From positions 1 through 35,169 of the forward strand of contig JBOFRL010000028.1 in NCBI GenBank assembly GCA_051650965.1: 35,169 bases of DNA, written 5' to 3'. Below the pieces are notes generated by a model. The model did no database searches. It was not told where the DNA came from and was given only the letters and a program-made list of their open reading frames with translations. The position numbers and the translations under genes were made by a program. The stretch comes from Enterovibrio sp051650965 (GTDB lineage: Bacteria; Pseudomonadota; Gammaproteobacteria; Enterobacterales; Vibrionaceae). Numbering within the stretch: position 1 is the stretch's first letter; each line of letters opens with the position of its first letter. Below, one piece after another: positions 24,631-32,669 of this stretch.

Positions 24631-25941
24631 TTAAGGGCGCCACATGTAGCGCAGCACTGTTGGAGCAGGCGGCGCTTCTGGCGCGTTTTGCGCCGCAGCA
24701 GGAGCCGCTGCAGAAGCCGAAGAAACGGCGCCATCAACCGGCGTTAAAGGGACACCTTGCGCGCTCGCCGCCGCAGCGCCTGTGTTTGGCGCCGGCGCAA
24801 GCAGATCGAAGCTTGGACTCGCAGTCGCCTGCGCTGCAGAAACTTGCGGCATCGTCATCGCCGCAAGCTCTTGCTCTACTTGAGATAGCGACAAGTTTGC
24901 CTGCGCGTCGCCCGTCAGCGGCAGCGTTTTTTCCGCTTCGCTTTCAACCGCAAACGTTGCCTCAGGCTCCTCATCAATCACCGCTAGCAGGTCGGTATTT
25001 AGCGCAAGCTCGGTCGTAAATTGCGACTGCGAGCTGGCCAGTTTTACCGTAAATGAGACTTCATCTTTTTGAATTGAGCGCAGCTGCGCTGAGGCGACGC
25101 TGCCCATCTGTTTTAAGCTGCTCTCGAGCTTGAAAATTTCAGCCGCGGCGGTGATCCCAGAGATCTGCAGCAAATATTCGCGCTCTAGCACCGTGTTGCT
25201 GAGCAAAATCGCTGACGTGGCAAAATAGTGATCGGCAATTTCATCGATCAACTTTTCAAATGATGAAAAATCAACGCCTTGCGCGCTATTTTGCAAAGGC
25301 GCGCCCTGCTCTAAGCCCTCAGGATAAAAAGACCACTCGATTTTATCGGCGAAAACTTTCACCACCGCCCAACTGGTGATCCCGTAGCGCTCACTCGCTT
25401 TGCCAATGATTGGATTAAAGTTATCCCACACATCGCGCGCGCTGATAGTGGTCAAATCGTCCATGTCCCCCAGCGGCAGCACCACCGGCAGGCCACGTTT
25501 GACGCCCGCTTTTTTTAGCAATATCACTTGCTCAGCCGTCGACTGCTCCCAAAGCAGCGACTGATCTTCGGCGTTGATCAGCCAAAACAAAACCTCTTGG
25601 CGAGGCAGCGGCCAATAGTTGGCCTGCAACTGGCTAAGCAGCGTTTGAATTTTTTTCTCGTCGAAATTGAAGGTCGCCACGCGCCCGCCAAGCTCTTGCG
25701 CCACGCTCAAGTCATTGATGTAAGGCGATGGTTTTGTCAAAATTGTGGCCACTTGCGGGTCGTCCACGATTTTTTTGTTGCCCGACACGCGCACCAGAAC
25801 TTCTTGAAATGCCTGCGTTTTAGCCTGCTGCTCTAATGCATCTTTGGTATCGGCCAAATTGACGCTCACTTGATAAAGATCAAAAGCTTGCAAAGATAAA
25901 GGCCAAGACAGCAGTAAAGTGAAAAATGTTTTTTTCATCAT
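24631..25941 (-). CDS. DUF2066 domain protein, exported
   Basis: A 436-residue protein with a signal peptide (MMKKTFFTLLLSWPLSLQA) and a conserved N-terminal domain of unknown function, DUF2066 (YQVSVNLADTKDALEQQA, VLVRVSGNKKI, YWPLPRQEVLFWL and the following 220 residues). From about residue 325 the sequence turns acidic and then Ala/Pro-rich low complexity (to about 425), ending in the short LRYMWRP. DUF2066 genes are often near purM, hda and upp in gammaproteobacteria; upp is next door here. The frame opens with two ATGs and either may be used. It converges on bepA with no clear terminator between. Confidence 0.87.
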   Translation of the reverse strand: MMKKTFFTLLLSWPLSLQAFDLYQVSVNLADTKDALEQQAKTQAFQEVLVRVSGNKKIVDDPQVATILTKPSPYINDLSVAQELGGRVATFNFDEKKIQTLLSQLQANYWPLPRQEVLFWLINAEDQSLLWEQSTAEQVILLKKAGVKRGLPVVLPLGDMDDLTTISARDVWDNFNPIIGKASERYGITSWAVVKVFADKIEWSFYPEGLEQGAPLQNSAQGVDFSSFEKLIDEIADHYFATSAILLSNTVLEREYLLQISGITAAAEIFKLESSLKQMGSVASAQLRSIQKDEVSFTVKLASSQSQFTTELALNTDLLAVIDEEPEATFAVESEAEKTLPLTGDAQANLSLSQVEQELAAMTMPQVSAAQATASPSFDLLAPAPNTGAAAASAQGVPLTPVDGAVSSASAAAPAAAQNAPEAPPAPTVLRYMWRP

Positions 25942-26053
25942 ATGTATCCGTTATTCAAGGACAACGCCTGCCATACTGCTGTCAGGCCTTCAGCGAAGTG
26001 ATTTTACCGCGCCAACAACGCGCGCAATTTACCGCTCACCTCGCGCCCAAAGA

Positions 26054-26680
26054 TCATTTGGTGCCAAAAATTTTATCTCCGGCATCGCCAAGCCCCGGCA
26101 AAATATAGCCATGCTCATTTAAACGCTGGTCGATAGACGCCGTATATAACTCCACATCAGGGTGCTTTTGCGAGAGCGCGTCAATCCCTTCGGGCGCAGC
26201 CACAAGCACTAACACCTTGATCTGGCGACAGCCGTGCGCCTTAAGCAGATCTAACGTCGCAATCATCGAGCCGCCGCTGGCCAGCATCGGATCGACAACT
26301 AGCGCAATTCGCTCAGATAAGTCGCTGACTAATTTGTGAAAATAGGAAATGGGCTGCAGGGTTTTCTCATCGCGATAGATACCGACAACGCTGATCCGCG
26401 CGGCAGGCAGGTGCTCAAGCACGCCGTCCATCATGCCAAGGCCTGCACGCAAAATGGGCACCACCGTGACTTTTTTCCCTTTTAGCTGATCAATTTCAAC
26501 CTCGCCATTCCAGCCTTTAACCGTCACTTTTTCGGTCTGGAAATCGGCCGTCGCCTCATAGGTGAGCAAACTGGCCACTTCATTCGCCAATTCGCGAAAT
26601 TCCTTGGTGGTGATCCCTTCTTGACGCAACAGCCCTAACTTATGGCGGATCAAAGGATGCAGGATTTCTATCACTTTCAT
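26054..26680 (-). CDS. upp: Uracil phosphoribosyltransferase
   Basis: A 208-residue pyrimidine salvage enzyme that makes UMP from uracil and PRPP, the same length as E. coli Upp. It starts MKVIEILHPLIRHKLGLLR. The PRPP loop is VDPMLASGGSMIATLDLL, and the C-terminal uracil-binding region is YTASIDQRLNEHGYILPGLGDAGDKIFGTK. The TGA stop overlaps no other gene. No uraA permease follows; the next gene leftward is the DUF2066 gene after 112 bases. Confidence 0.98.
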   Translation of the reverse strand: MKVIEILHPLIRHKLGLLRQEGITTKEFRELANEVASLLTYEATADFQTEKVTVKGWNGEVEIDQLKGKKVTVVPILRAGLGMMDGVLEHLPAARISVVGIYRDEKTLQPISYFHKLVSDLSERIALVVDPMLASGGSMIATLDLLKAHGCRQIKVLVLVAAPEGIDALSQKHPDVELYTASIDQRLNEHGYILPGLGDAGDKIFGTK

Positions 26681-26875
26681 CGTTGATTCTCATGGTTAAT
26701 GGATAATCGTTCAATATACCATTATCAAGATGGCCATTTTAGTGAAAAATGACGCTATTTTTCTGATCTTCGCGGGGAAAAGAGGCCATTTGTGTTAACG
26801 CGTCGGCACCGTGTTTAAAATCAAGGGCAAAACAGTTGCTCCTCACATAAACCGGCCGCCGCGCGTCTTGAGCGA

Positions 26876-27460
26876 CTACGCGCTCGCTTCCATCTCTTTT
26901 TCAATCAGCATGATCATGATGTGGATGATTTTGATATGCACTTCTTGGATGCGGTCGGCATAACCAAACGCCGGCACGCGAATTTCAATGTCAGCAAGAC
27001 CGGCCATTTTGCCGCCGTCTTTGCCGGTCAGCATGATGGTTTTGATCCCTTTTTGCTTTGCCACTTCAATCGCTTTTAGCACGTTGGCGGAGTTACCTGA
27101 GGTCGACAGTCCCAACAATACGTCACCTTGGCGGCCGAGCGCTTCAAGATAACGAGAAAAAACAAAATCATAGCCAAAGTCATTGCTCACGCAAGAGAGA
27201 TGGCTAGGATCAGCAATCGCAATCGCTGGCAGCGCCGGACGGTTTTCACGGTAACGCCCCGTCAACTCTTCGGCAAAATGCATCGCATCACAATGCGAGC
27301 CGCCATTGCCGCAAGAGAGCACTTTGCCGCCTTGCTTGAACGTGGTCGCGAGCAGCTTAGCCGCCGCCTCAATTTGGGCAATATTTTGCGGATCAGCCAT
27401 AAAATCAGCCAACGTTTGCGCAGCCGCTTGCAGCTCTTGCTTGATCAAATCTTGATACAT
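26876..27460 (-). CDS. gmhA: Sedoheptulose-7-phosphate isomerase
   Basis: A 194-residue SIS-domain enzyme (E. coli GmhA/LpcA: 192) that converts sedoheptulose 7-phosphate to D-glycero-D-manno-heptose 7-phosphate, the first step of ADP-heptose synthesis for lipopolysaccharide inner core. Landmarks are LSCGNGGSHCDAMHFAEEL (substrate-binding loop and Glu), VLLGLSTSGNSANVL (phosphate-binding serines) and the C-terminal IQEVHIKIIHIMI with the catalytic His. The frame is open upstream to 27535, but ATG at 27460 has AAGGAG at good spacing and matches the family start MYQDLIKQEL. Other heptose genes are not in the window. Confidence 0.97.
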   Translation of the reverse strand: MYQDLIKQELQAAAQTLADFMADPQNIAQIEAAAKLLATTFKQGGKVLSCGNGGSHCDAMHFAEELTGRYRENRPALPAIAIADPSHLSCVSNDFGYDFVFSRYLEALGRQGDVLLGLSTSGNSANVLKAIEVAKQKGIKTIMLTGKDGGKMAGLADIEIRVPAFGYADRIQEVHIKIIHIMIMLIEKEMEASA

Positions 27461-27574
27461 AACAGACACTCCTTGCTCTTTAATTGCAAGCAGTATACGC
27501 AAAAGGACAAACCATTGTCGATCGTTGCCCAGCACCTTTTCTGCAAGCTGCCTCGCAGGTCAGGCGCAAGAGTC

Positions 27575-27599
27575 ATCGCGCCAAAGCGGCGCGATTTTT
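27575..27599. other. GC-rich hairpin between gmhA and the DUF486 gene
   Basis: ATCGCGCC (27575-27582) pairs perfectly with GGCGCGAT (27588-27595) around AAAGC. T residues follow only on the plus strand, although both neighbouring genes run leftward. It could act as a weak terminator for antisense transcripts or as a 3'-end structure for the DUF486 mRNA. Confidence 0.45.
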
Positions 27600-27606
27600 C
27601 GCAAAA

Positions 27607-27957
27607 TCAGGCAAATTTGCTGCGAAATGCAAAATAAACCGCGCCCAGCAAACATAAGCCCGACCACAAATAATCAAGCTTGAGCGGCTCGCGCAGATAA
27701 AAAACCGAAAACGGCACGAATACCGCTAAGGTGATCACCTCTTGCAAGATCTTAAGCTGCCCGACGTTTAGCGCGGTGTAGCCAATGCGGTTGGCCGGCA
27801 CTTGCAGCAGGTATTCAAACAGCGCTATCCCCCAGCTAAAAAGGGCGGCGATGATCCAAGGCTTATTATTTAACTCTTTTAAATGCGCATACCACGCAAA
27901 GGTCATGAACACATTACTGCACACAAGCAAGCTAATAGAGACAACGAGCGGATTCAT
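27607..27957 (-). CDS. DUF486 / DMT-type small membrane protein
   Basis: A 116-residue inner-membrane protein with four hydrophobic helices, the usual size of the DUF486 family in the drug/metabolite transporter clan. Characteristic stretches are FMTFAWYAHL near the N-terminus, FEYLLQVPANRIGY in the middle, and LKILQEVITLAVFVPFSVFYL followed by LKLDYLWSGLCL. The substrate is unknown. No good ribosome binding site precedes the ATG. It runs in the same direction as gmhA but with a gap of about 145 bases containing a hairpin. Confidence 0.88.
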   Translation of the reverse strand: MNPLVVSISLLVCSNVFMTFAWYAHLKELNNKPWIIAALFSWGIALFEYLLQVPANRIGYTALNVGQLKILQEVITLAVFVPFSVFYLREPLKLDYLWSGLCLLGAVYFAFRSKFA

Positions 27958-28173
27958 GGGTATTTACGGCCATTATTAGAAAAAATGCCATTATACTCAT
28001 TTATCTCACGCCGCAGCAGCGAAGCGGCGCGCGCAATCGCCACGGCATAAAAGTTTATCGCTGATCGGCTTGTAATATTACGCATCTAGATGAACAATAG
28101 CCGCACTTGATCGCCGGCAAACGCTGTTTTGCACCATTGCGCGCAAAATTGCCATGATAAGGAAGACAACGAA

Positions 28174-28533
28174 TTGAGATTTTTACCTTTTTTTTCTCTG
28201 CTGTGTGTGAGCGCTGCGCTAAATGCCGCTACGCCATGCCACGACCTTGATACGCAACTTGAAATGAACGAGTGCGCTTCGCAACAATTTGAAATTGCAG
28301 AAAAAAAACTCAACATTACCTATAAAAAGGTCCTCGCACAGCTCGAAGAGCATCGCGTGAGCAAATTCAAACAAGCGCAAGCAAACTGGCAAAATTACCG
28401 CAAAGCAGAGTGCACGTACCAAGCGAGCGCCTACCAAGGCGGCTCCATTTATCCGCTCATTTACGCCACTTGCCTTGAACGACTCACCACGCAGCGCCGC
28501 AGCGACTTATCACAAAAACAGATGCCCAATTAA
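28174..28533 (+). CDS. Periplasmic LprI/DUF1311-like protein, TTG start
   Basis: The mature protein of about 100 residues carries the four-cysteine DUF1311 pattern (TPCHDLDTQLEMNECASQ, then AECTYQ and ATCLERL) and helical segments between. DUF1311 includes mycobacterial LprI, a lysozyme inhibitor, but most members have no proven role. The start is inferred as TTG at 28174. AAGGAAG sits eight bases upstream and the result is a clean signal peptide (MRFLPFFSLLCVSAALNA, cut before TPC). The longer frame from ATG at 28129 gives a hydrophilic, His/Cys-rich N-terminus that would spoil the signal. Confidence 0.82.
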   Translation: MRFLPFFSLLCVSAALNAATPCHDLDTQLEMNECASQQFEIAEKKLNITYKKVLAQLEEHRVSKFKQAQANWQNYRKAECTYQASAYQGGSIYPLIYATCLERLTTQRRSDLSQKQMPN

Positions 28534-28559
28534 AAAGGCAGCGTTTCGCTACCTTTTTT
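28532..28559. terminator. Bidirectional terminator between the LprI-like and TIGR03503 genes
   Basis: AAAAAGG-C-AGCG (28532-28543) pairs with CGCT-A-CCTTTTT (28547-28558) around TTT, with one mismatch, and has A and T runs on both sides. It begins inside the stop codon of the LprI-like gene. Confidence 0.85.
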
Positions 28560-28607
28560 GCGCGTTCTGATCAGTTGAGCGGGCCCAAATTGAGGCGGCA
28601 GTTTGCG

Positions 28608-29861
28608 CTACTTTCGCGACTTGCGCCGCTTTCTCAGCTGATAATAAATAGCAATACACAGCCCAACAAGCAGCAGGATCGACACGTTGCCCGCAATCAG
28701 CGTAGTTAATGCATTCTTTTGATTTTCCTCGCGCTCTTTTTGCTCTTGCATGTACAGCTCCATCTTCGCGCGTTGTGCTTCACGCTCTTTACGAAGCTGC
28801 AGCGCTTTTTCCTGCGCAGCGAAATCCACTACCGTAAAACTGCTTTTCGCCAGCTCAAACACCAGTGGGCGATTGCTACTTGTCTGAGTGGTATAGATTT
28901 TTCCTTCCCAGCTGTGCTGCCCAGGCTTGGCAAAATCATCAATTTCAAATACTAATCTTCTTTGCCCCTGCAGCGCGGCGCCCTCGTAAATCGTTTTTGA
29001 GCCGTCAGGAGCGGTCACCTCAATATGCGCGAGCAGCTGTACCTGCTTGGCCTCATCAAGGCGAGACTCGATGATAAGTTTGTGCAATTTGCCCTTTTCG
29101 CGCGCCTGCTCAAACTTGATCCCATACGGCGCAGGATAGACCAGCACGTCCTGCTGCAACGAGCGGAAAAAAACGCCATTGCCTGAGCTCACGTGCGCCA
29201 AATATTTGCCCGGCGCAATATCAATTTTTAGCCCAACGGTAAAAACGCCGTCACCGCCCACTTCATCGAGCAGACTGCCATCATCCACAAATTGCCCCAA
29301 CGTCCACGCGTACGGCAAGACGCCATCAACGCGACTTTGGTTGTGCTTGGCCTGCTCGCTAAAACTGACCTCAAGCGCCACGTTATCTAAAAAGTCACGC
29401 AGCACCAACGGCTTTTGTTTTTGCAGCAAACGGGCGCTAAATTTTATCACTTCCCCCTGATAGAGCACTTTGGGGAAAGCGTCTACCTGCATGCTGAGAT
29501 CCGACAAAATGCGGATGCTGTTTTCCGGCGAAATGCTGCCTATCGCCTGCCAAGGGCCGGGCATCGGATCGCGCACCGTGACAATGTCGATGGTCGCATC
29601 CTTATACCAGCTCACGTTGTCAGGCGGCGCGTCGGCATAAATTTTGGTGCCATCCGGCTGGACAAGCACCACAGGCTGGCTATTTTTCTTGCGATGAATA
29701 ACAAAAGCGACCTGCGAGACAGAATGGTCGATGCGAAATCGATTTTCTAGCAGCGCGATCTCTTGCTCTTGCGCATAACTTTTTGACTGATAAAACAATA
29801 AAAACAGTATTGTAATGAGTAAAAAACTCAAAAAAACCCTCACTCTTTTTGCGTTCGCCAT
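28608..29861 (-). CDS. TIGR03503 family membrane protein
   Basis: A 417-residue protein of unknown function known as TIGR03503 in marine gammaproteobacteria. It has an N-terminal signal anchor or signal peptide (residues about 6-30). A large extracytoplasmic region contains LLENRFRIDHSVSQVAFVIHRK, PDGTKIYADAPPDNVSWY, DPMPGPWQAIG and VGGDGVFTVGL, resembling von Willebrand-associated or Ig-like beta domains. A charged coiled-coil stretch (about 345-380), a C-terminal helix (about 382-405) and a basic tail follow. The start at 29861 is chosen because AAGGTGG lies at the right distance inside dnaQ. The gene overlaps the end of dnaQ by 22 bases, so the two are co-transcribed. Confidence 0.85.
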   Translation of the reverse strand: MANAKRVRVFLSFLLITILFLLFYQSKSYAQEQEIALLENRFRIDHSVSQVAFVIHRKKNSQPVVLVQPDGTKIYADAPPDNVSWYKDATIDIVTVRDPMPGPWQAIGSISPENSIRILSDLSMQVDAFPKVLYQGEVIKFSARLLQKQKPLVLRDFLDNVALEVSFSEQAKHNQSRVDGVLPYAWTLGQFVDDGSLLDEVGGDGVFTVGLKIDIAPGKYLAHVSSGNGVFFRSLQQDVLVYPAPYGIKFEQAREKGKLHKLIIESRLDEAKQVQLLAHIEVTAPDGSKTIYEGAALQGQRRLVFEIDDFAKPGQHSWEGKIYTTQTSSNRPLVFELAKSSFTVVDFAAQEKALQLRKEREAQRAKMELYMQEQKEREENQKNALTTLIAGNVSILLLVGLCIAIYYQLRKRRKSRK

Positions 29862-30577
29862 AAACAGTGACCACCTTTTGCCAATTTTTCCAGCCACGCT
29901 TCATGCGCATGCTGTTCTGTTTGCGTTGCCTTAACTATCTTCAACTTTTGCGCGATTTGCCCATACTGCTGTGTTTTTTGCGTAAATTGCTGCTCGTTTT
30001 GCGGGGAACTGCTTAATTGCAAAGAGGTTTGCCCGCCCGTCATCATCAAATAGACATCCGCGAGGATCTGCGCATCGAGCAAAGCGCCGTGCAGCGTACG
30101 GTGCGAGTTATCAATGCCGTAGCGCTCGCAAAGCAAATCCAAATTATTACGCTTGCCAGGAAAGAGCTTTTTTGCCAGCACTAAGGTATCGGTGATCTGA
30201 CAAAACTGTTCAAGCTTAGCAAAAGTCGGATCAAACAGCGCAAATTCTTGATTAATAAATCCAATATCAAAGGGGGCGTTGTGCGCGACTAAATGCGCGC
30301 CGTTAATAAAATCAAAAAATTGTTGATGAATTTGCGCATACGTCGGCTTGGCGGCCAAAAACTCATCACTCAGGCCGTGCACTTTAAACGCCTGCGGGTC
30401 GACGCTGCGATCCGGTTTGAGGTAGACGTGAAACTGCTTGTCGGTTAATTTGCGGTTGACTATCTCCACCGCGCCAATCTCGATCACGCGGTGCCCTTCG
30501 TGCGGCGCGCCGCCAAAATTCATGCCTGTCGTCTCAGTATCAAATACTACAATGCGTTCACTATTCGCTTTTTCCAT
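29840..30577 (-). CDS. dnaQ: DNA polymerase III epsilon subunit (proofreading exonuclease)
   Basis: A 245-residue 3'-5' exonuclease of the replicative polymerase. The DEDD active site shows VVFDTETTGMN (Exo I, Asp and Glu), HNAPFDIGFINQEF (Exo II) and HGALLDAQILADVY (Exo III with catalytic His). After the exonuclease domain comes QTSLQL, which corresponds to the weak clamp-binding motif QTSMAF of E. coli. The C-terminal segment HEAWLEKLAKGGHCLWR binds the alpha subunit. The gene is divergent from rnhA with only 48 bases between start codons, as in E. coli where the promoters overlap. Confidence 0.97.
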   Translation of the reverse strand: MEKANSERIVVFDTETTGMNFGGAPHEGHRVIEIGAVEIVNRKLTDKQFHVYLKPDRSVDPQAFKVHGLSDEFLAAKPTYAQIHQQFFDFINGAHLVAHNAPFDIGFINQEFALFDPTFAKLEQFCQITDTLVLAKKLFPGKRNNLDLLCERYGIDNSHRTLHGALLDAQILADVYLMMTGGQTSLQLSSSPQNEQQFTQKTQQYGQIAQKLKIVKATQTEQHAHEAWLEKLAKGGHCLWRTQKE

Positions 30578-30625
30578 CGCTTTTATGCCAAACTAACCAG
30601 AAATAATTGGTTGATAGTAACAAAT

Positions 30626-31099
30626 ATGCAAAAACAAGTAGATATTTTCACGGACGGTTCTTGTCTTGGTAATCCAGGGCCTGGCGGCTATGGCGCATTG
30701 ATCCGCTATAAGCAGCATGAAAAAGAGCTTAGCGAAGGATTTTTGCTCACAACCAATAATCGCATGGAGCTGCTAGCCACCATCGAGGCGCTCGCGTGTT
30801 TGAAAGAGCCATGCCAAATTCGGCTCACCACCGACAGCCAGTACGTGCGCCAAGGGATCACCAGCTGGATAGCCAATTGGAAAAAACGCGGCTGGAAGAC
30901 GTCGGCCAATAAGCCGGTGAAAAATGTGGATCTCTGGCAGCGGCTTGCCAAAGAGAGCGCGCGCCATCAGATCAGCTGGCACTGGGTAAAAGGCCACAGC
31001 GGGCATGCCGAAAATGAGCGCTGCGACGAACTCGCAAGGCAAGCGGCGCTCTCCCCTATCCACACCGACCACGGCTATTTAGCGCAAACTGAGCAGTAA
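30626..31099 (+). CDS. rnhA: Ribonuclease HI
   Basis: A 157-residue endonuclease that cuts the RNA strand of RNA-DNA hybrids, removing R-loops and primers. The catalytic residues are Asp10 (DIFTDGSCLGNPGPGG), Glu48 (NNRMELLA) and Asp70 (TTDSQYV), with the basic handle IANWKKRGWKTSANKPVKN and the last Asp in ENERCDELAR. The frame continues upstream to 30491 inside dnaQ antisense sequence. ATG at 30626 gives the family length and D10 numbering. The binding site is poor. It converges with yafS at its 3' end. Confidence 0.97.
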   Translation: MQKQVDIFTDGSCLGNPGPGGYGALIRYKQHEKELSEGFLLTTNNRMELLATIEALACLKEPCQIRLTTDSQYVRQGITSWIANWKKRGWKTSANKPVKNVDLWQRLAKESARHQISWHWVKGHSGHAENERCDELARQAALSPIHTDHGYLAQTEQ

Positions 31100-31114
31100 C
31101 AAGGCGCTACGCCG

Positions 31115-31843
31115 CTATTTGTCAACGCGAGGATAGCTGTTGATCCCCAAAGCAGAAAACGTGCGCCTTCGCCCCCATGAGACAACCAGCGGGCGCACCG
31201 GACAAGTTCGCTTGCGCGCCACGATGAAATAAATTGAGCCAAACATCGACGCGCAGCCGGCGAAATTTTCAATATTTTCACACAATAAGCTGCGTTTTCG
31301 CGCGGGAAAAAGGCCAAACGTTCGCGCGTCAATAACCTGATAACTGAGCACGCTGAGCCAATCTTGCACGCGCGCGCTCGTAAACATGCGCCCATTCCAC
31401 GGAAAACGGGCACTGTTTCCGGGGATAAATCGCCCAAGCCCCAGTAAACCAAACGGATTAAATCCAGAAATAATTAAATAACCATCATCAATAATTACCC
31501 GATCAATTTCTTGCAGCAAATGATGAGCAGCCTTGGTATAATCCAGCTGGTTTGCCACCAAGCAGACATCGAACGCTTTGTCGACAAAAGGCAAGGCGCT
31601 ATTTTCTGCGGAAATAGTTCGATAACTATTGGCTCGATCAATAGCAACTTGATGAGTAATATGGCAATTTTGACTCATTAATTCACAGCTAAGCCCTCCA
31701 AGCTTTAACAAATGGTAGCCAAATAATTTTGGCAGCCACGCGTCAAGCTGAGCTTGGATTTTTTCTCTTGCCCAATCACCGTAGGCAAGCTCGCTCCAGC
31801 TCGTGGGATAAGATATGGGATGCTGGCTATAGGCTGGTTTCAT
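31115..31843 (-). CDS. yafS: SAM-dependent methyltransferase, YafS-like
   Basis: A 242-residue putative class I methyltransferase whose target is unknown. The SAM motif I region is LLKLGGLSCEL (degenerate GxG), motif II/III lies in SALPFVDKAFDVCLVANQLDY (a SMTA-like pattern with Asp), and DDGYLIISGFNPFGLLGLGR is typical of the YafS branch. The last 40 residues are basic and less conserved. It sits divergent from gloB and convergent with rnhA, the order gloB / yafS / rnhA / dnaQ of E. coli, which is the main support for the symbol. Confidence 0.88.
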   Translation of the reverse strand: MKPAYSQHPISYPTSWSELAYGDWAREKIQAQLDAWLPKLFGYHLLKLGGLSCELMSQNCHITHQVAIDRANSYRTISAENSALPFVDKAFDVCLVANQLDYTKAAHHLLQEIDRVIIDDGYLIISGFNPFGLLGLGRFIPGNSARFPWNGRMFTSARVQDWLSVLSYQVIDARTFGLFPARKRSLLCENIENFAGCASMFGSIYFIVARKRTCPVRPLVVSWGRRRTFSALGINSYPRVDK

Positions 31844-31872
31844 TAATTGTTACCATTTAATAGGAAAACAAC

Positions 31873-32643
31873 ATGTTAACTGTAACAGGCATACCTTCCC
31901 TTAACGATAATTATATCTGGCTTGTGCAAGATAACGCGAAGCGCTGCGTCGCGATTGATCCGGGTGAGGCGTCACCGCTGCTACAACATTTACAAGATAA
32001 TGCTTTGAGCTTAGAAGCGATTTTGCTCACGCACCACCATCACGATCACACCGGCGGCGTCGCTAGCTTGCAATCACACTATCCGCAAGTGCAAATATTT
32101 GGAGCTGATCCAAAAAAAGCAAATAACAATGCACCATTTTCATTTATTTCATCAATCAATCTGTTAGGCTACGATTTTCATATTTTGTCCGTTCCTGGGC
32201 ATACTCTTGATCACGTTGCTTTTTATGTGAATGACTTGTTATTTTGCGGAGATACGCTATTTAGCGCCGGCTGTGGGCGGATGTTTGAAGGCCAACCACA
32301 ACAGTTTTTTGATTCCTTACAAAAGCTGGCAAGCCTCCCCGATCAGACCCAAGTCTTTTGCGCCCATGAATACACGTTGGCTAATCTGCAGTTTGCCTTA
32401 GCCGTGGAGCCTGATAATGAAATGTTGCACCAAACCATCGCTTGGGCCACAGCGCAACGATCACAAAATTTGCCAACACTACCGAGTACCATTGGTAAAG
32501 AAAAAATGATCAACCCTTTTATGCGCTGCCACATTTCGCGCGTAAAACAATCAGTACAAGACACAGCCATGGACGACAGCACTGTTGCAACCTTTGCCGC
32601 CCTGCGCAAATGGAAGGACAATTTTGTTCCAAAGCTAACCTAA
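31873..32643 (+). CDS. gloB: Hydroxyacylglutathione hydrolase (glyoxalase II)
   Basis: A 256-residue metallo-beta-lactamase-fold enzyme that hydrolyses S-D-lactoylglutathione to D-lactate, completing methylglyoxal detoxification. The dinuclear metal site is THHHHDH (His54, His56, Asp58, His59) with His110 (PGHTLDH), Asp127 (FCGDTLF) and a later His in CAHEYT. The C-terminal substrate-binding region ends in ATFAALRKWKDNF. AGGAAA precedes the ATG. mltD begins 26 bases downstream, so co-transcription is likely; in E. coli these genes are also neighbours. Confidence 0.97.
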   Translation: MLTVTGIPSLNDNYIWLVQDNAKRCVAIDPGEASPLLQHLQDNALSLEAILLTHHHHDHTGGVASLQSHYPQVQIFGADPKKANNNAPFSFISSINLLGYDFHILSVPGHTLDHVAFYVNDLLFCGDTLFSAGCGRMFEGQPQQFFDSLQKLASLPDQTQVFCAHEYTLANLQFALAVEPDNEMLHQTIAWATAQRSQNLPTLPSTIGKEKMINPFMRCHISRVKQSVQDTAMDDSTVATFAALRKWKDNFVPKLT

Positions 32644-32669
32644 CAAAACCGCTAAAAAGATCACGATTG

